From Rariloculus sp963665575 (GTDB taxonomy: Bacteria; Pseudomonadota; Gammaproteobacteria; Steroidobacterales; Rariloculaceae): a stretch of DNA of 64,000 nt. Every line of letters begins with the position of its first letter. The stretch's first letter is position 1. Position numbers and translations under genes: made by a program. The stretch lies in assembly GCA_963665575.2 (NCBI GenBank), contig CAXXDW010000006.1:558001-622000 (forward strand). The letters run 5' to 3'. Under the pieces are notes generated by a model that saw only the letters and a list, made by a program, of their open reading frames with translations, did no database searches and was not told where the DNA came from. Positions 61,906-64,000 of the stretch are shown here, in pieces.

Positions 61906-63453
61906 GTGTTGCAATCCAGTCTCAACTGGCTAAGCCGGAACGGTAATGCCGGTCTCGTCCGGCAAGGGTTGCGCGGCGTCGAGAAGGAAACTCTCAGGGT
62001 CACGCCCGACGGCGAACTCGCACAGAGTCCGCATCCCGCTGAACTCGGCTCGGCGCTGACTCATCCCTATCTGACGACCGACTACTCCGAAGCGCTGCTC
62101 GAATTCGTGACGCCGCCGTACGGGTCAAACGCCGCGATGCTGAGCTTCCTGAGCGATCTTCACGGCGCGGTCCACTGCGCTCTCGAAAACGAACTCCTGT
62201 GGCCGGCGAGCATGCCGTGCATCGTCGATGCCGACAGGATGCCCATCGCCCACTACGGGCCGTCCAACGAGGGCATGCTTCGAACGGTATACAGACGCGG
62301 GCTCGGTCATCGCTATGGCCGTGCGATGCAGGCGATCGCGGGCGCGCACTTCAATTACTCTCCTCCCGCGGATTTCTGGCCCGCTTACCGCGACTGGCGC
62401 GAAAGCAGCGAACCGCTGCAGCAGTTCAGGTCGACGGAATTCATGGGGCTCGTGCGCAATTACCGCCGCTGCGCCTGGCTCGTCATCTATCTCTTCGGCG
62501 AGTCGCCGGCGTTCTGCAAGTCGTTTCGGCCCGAGGGTCATGCGCTGCTGTCGGAGCTTGACGCCGGAACGTGGTTTGCGCCGCATGCGACGTCGCTGCG
62601 CATGAGCGACATGGGCTACCGCAACAAGTACCAGGCACGGCTGCAGGTCTCGGCGAACTCGCTCGGCGAATACGTTGGCGGCCTGCGCTCGGCGCTGGCC
62701 TCCGTCGACCCTCACTACGAGCGAATCGGCGTGACCGTCGACGGCGAATATCGTCAGCTCAACGCGAACGTCCTGCAGCTTGAGAACGAGTACTACAGTT
62801 CCGTGCGCCCGAAGCCCGCCGCAGGCAGCGGGCGCGCCGCGGCAGCGCTTGAGCGGTGCGGTGTCGAGTACGTCGAGATTCGTTCTCTGGACCTGAACAT
62901 CGGCGAACCGCTGGGCATGAGCGAATCGCAGATGCGTTTCCTCGAAGCGCTTTTGTTGTACTGCCTGCTGGCGGACAGCCCGCCGATCGAGCGGTCCGAG
63001 CAACGCGAGATTGACGCGACGGAGCTTGCGATCGCACGCGAGGGACGCACTCCCGGGCTAAGGACGACGCGACTCGGCCGCGAGACGCCTGTCATGGATT
63101 GGGCGCTCGAGCTGGTAGAGGGGATCGCTCCGGTTGCGGCGCTTCTCGACGACGGCGACCGCAGGTATTCGGCCGCCGTGCAGTCCTGCCGTGACGCGGT
63201 TCGCGATCCGGATCTCACGCCGTCGGCCCGGCTCCTCGCGGATCTGCGGGCGACGGGCGGCAGTTTTTTCCAGTACGCGCTCCAACGCGCGAAACGTCAG
63301 CGAGAACACTTCCTCGCACTGCGTCTCGACAGCGGCACGGCACAGCACCTGGCCGACACGGCCTCTCGGTCCGCGACCGAAGCGCGCGCTCTTGAAAACG
63401 AGAGCAGCGAGCCCTTCGACGAGTTCCGGCGGCGCTACTTCGAGCAGGTCTGA
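61906..63453 (+). CDS. gshA: Glutamate--cysteine ligase
   Basis: A 515-residue enzyme (E. coli: 518) of the proteobacterial GCS class that makes gamma-glutamylcysteine, the first step to glutathione. It has GLRGVEKETLRVTPDGEL, LTTDYSEALLEFVTPPY, HYGPSNEGMLRTVYRRGL and IAGAHFNYSPP, then EYVEIRSLDLNIGEPLG. These are the ATP- and metal-binding segments of the family. The start is GTG 61906, with AGGGAA nine to ten bases upstream. No gshB is in the window. Confidence 0.96.
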   Translation: MLQSSLNWLSRNGNAGLVRQGLRGVEKETLRVTPDGELAQSPHPAELGSALTHPYLTTDYSEALLEFVTPPYGSNAAMLSFLSDLHGAVHCALENELLWPASMPCIVDADRMPIAHYGPSNEGMLRTVYRRGLGHRYGRAMQAIAGAHFNYSPPADFWPAYRDWRESSEPLQQFRSTEFMGLVRNYRRCAWLVIYLFGESPAFCKSFRPEGHALLSELDAGTWFAPHATSLRMSDMGYRNKYQARLQVSANSLGEYVGGLRSALASVDPHYERIGVTVDGEYRQLNANVLQLENEYYSSVRPKPAAGSGRAAAALERCGVEYVEIRSLDLNIGEPLGMSESQMRFLEALLLYCLLADSPPIERSEQREIDATELAIAREGRTPGLRTTRLGRETPVMDWALELVEGIAPVAALLDDGDRRYSAAVQSCRDAVRDPDLTPSARLLADLRATGGSFFQYALQRAKRQREHFLALRLDSGTAQHLADTASRSATEARALENESSEPFDEFRRRYFEQV

Positions 63454-63470
63454 GCCGCCTGCATCCACTG

Positions 63471-64000
63471 CTAGGTCGCCCCGATCCGGCGGGTCAGATC
63501 CACGGCGGAATCGGCGATCTCGCCCGCCGACAGCTTCGTGCGCGATGCGAGCAGCTTCTTGCCGTTCATGAAGTCCTGCGGGCTGTTGACGGCATCGATC
63601 GCGATCGGCCGGCCGTCGCGCAGGTAATAGGCCGCGAAGCGCCGCTCATCGATGTTGCCGCGAATCGCGACCTCGTCGTAGTCGACCGCAAGGCCTGCGA
63701 TCTGCAGCTTCACGTCGTATTGATCCGACCAGAACCAGGGGATGTCTTCGAACGCCCGCGGCGTTCCTGCGAGACTCGACGCTGCGGCCTTGGCCTGCTC
63801 GATCGCATTGTTCACGGATTCGAGCCGCACGTTGCGGCCGACGAACGGGTGCGGATGGTTCGTGCAGTCGCCTGCCGCGACGATGCCAGGTTCGCCCGTG
63901 CGTCCACAACTGTCCACACGTATGCCGTTGCCGCACTCGAGCCCCGCGGACCGGGCGAGTTCCACGTTCGGCAGTACGCCGATCCCGACCATCACCAGGT
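63471..64000 (-). CDS. FAD-dependent pyridine nucleotide-disulfide/ferredoxin reductase, C-terminal part
   Basis: The last 176 residues of a flavoprotein whose start lies beyond the window. VMVGIGVLPNVELARSAGL closes the NAD(P)H domain, and GIVAAGDCTNHP is the second FAD contact. ESVNNAIEQAKAAASSLAG is the conserved helix. The end (WFWSDQYDVKLQIAG) is the reductase C-terminal domain of the ferredoxin/rubredoxin reductase (AMA) group. The redox partner is not visible. It is convergent with gshA, leaving only 17 bases. Confidence 0.85.
   Translation of the reverse strand, partial: LVMVGIGVLPNVELARSAGLECGNGIRVDSCGRTGEPGIVAAGDCTNHPHPFVGRNVRLESVNNAIEQAKAAASSLAGTPRAFEDIPWFWSDQYDVKLQIAGLAVDYDEVAIRGNIDERRFAAYYLRDGRPIAIDAVNSPQDFMNGKKLLASRTKLSAGEIADSAVDLTRRIGAT

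Overview
The window is about 64 kb of GC-rich bacterial chromosome, densely packed with genes and free of rRNA, tRNA, CRISPR arrays, phage and recognisable insertion sequences. Gene content points to a gammaproteobacterium: 5'-engB / polA-3' synteny, a YgiM-type SH3 protein, MsrPQ, DsbA with cytochrome c4, GlnK-AmtB, PspFABC, GspAB, YadGH and FlhDC-like genes, and a proteobacterial class GshA. The arginine operon with an acetyl/succinyl-ornithine-type carbamoyltransferase, the big TonB receptor and the VolA-type lipase suggest a free-living, possibly marine lineage near the Xanthomonadales/Steroidobacterales/Woeseiales part of the class. That placement is inference from gene content only.

Layout. 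1-2.1 kb: end of a DUF423 protein, a 1-Cys peroxiredoxin and D-Ala-D-Ala ligase. 2.1-5.5 kb: a very large, internally duplicated CPBP membrane protease. 5.5-10.7 kb: an intergenic region ending in a strong terminator, then a translationally coupled lipase plus TonB-dependent receptor. 10.8-17.4 kb: helicase Lhr (frameshifted), a P-loop ATPase and a rhomboid protease. 17.5-22.2 kb: an overlapping three-gene operon for a 2-oxoacid (probably 2-oxoglutarate):ferredoxin oxidoreductase with its flavin/Fe-S electron-transfer subunit. 22.5-27.5 kb: two paralogous secreted proteins and a CpxRA-like two-component system. 27.6-34 kb: amtB-glnK, msrPQ, an SH3 protein, dsbA, cytochrome c4 and engB.

34.2-45.6 kb is one long minus-strand cluster: argR-argG-unknown P-loop protein-argC-argD-argF'-argB-argH, then a lipoprotein ORF and polA, headed by a palindromic candidate ArgR operator. 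45.6-50.2 kb holds an esterase, an NRDE protein, a divergent FlhC/FlhD-like pair and a YadGH-type ABC exporter. 50.2-57.2 kb holds gspAB, a DUF4399 lipoprotein, a FadE acyl-CoA dehydrogenase with an added DNA-binding-like tail, and malate dehydrogenase. 57.3-60.1 kb is the phage-shock system with a clear sigma-54 promoter. The window ends with a small secreted protein, a YheT-like hydrolase, gshA and part of an FAD reductase.

Three things stand out. Four genes (lhr, argB, yadG-like, yadH-like) carry single-base frameshifts, and all four are one extra C directly after GGCC on the coding strand, which suggests one common cause. The arginine operon contains an unrecognised P-loop protein, and its carbamoyltransferase has Ala at the position that distinguishes acetyl- from succinyl-ornithine enzymes. 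A dispersed REP-like repeat sits mostly just after gene stop codons.
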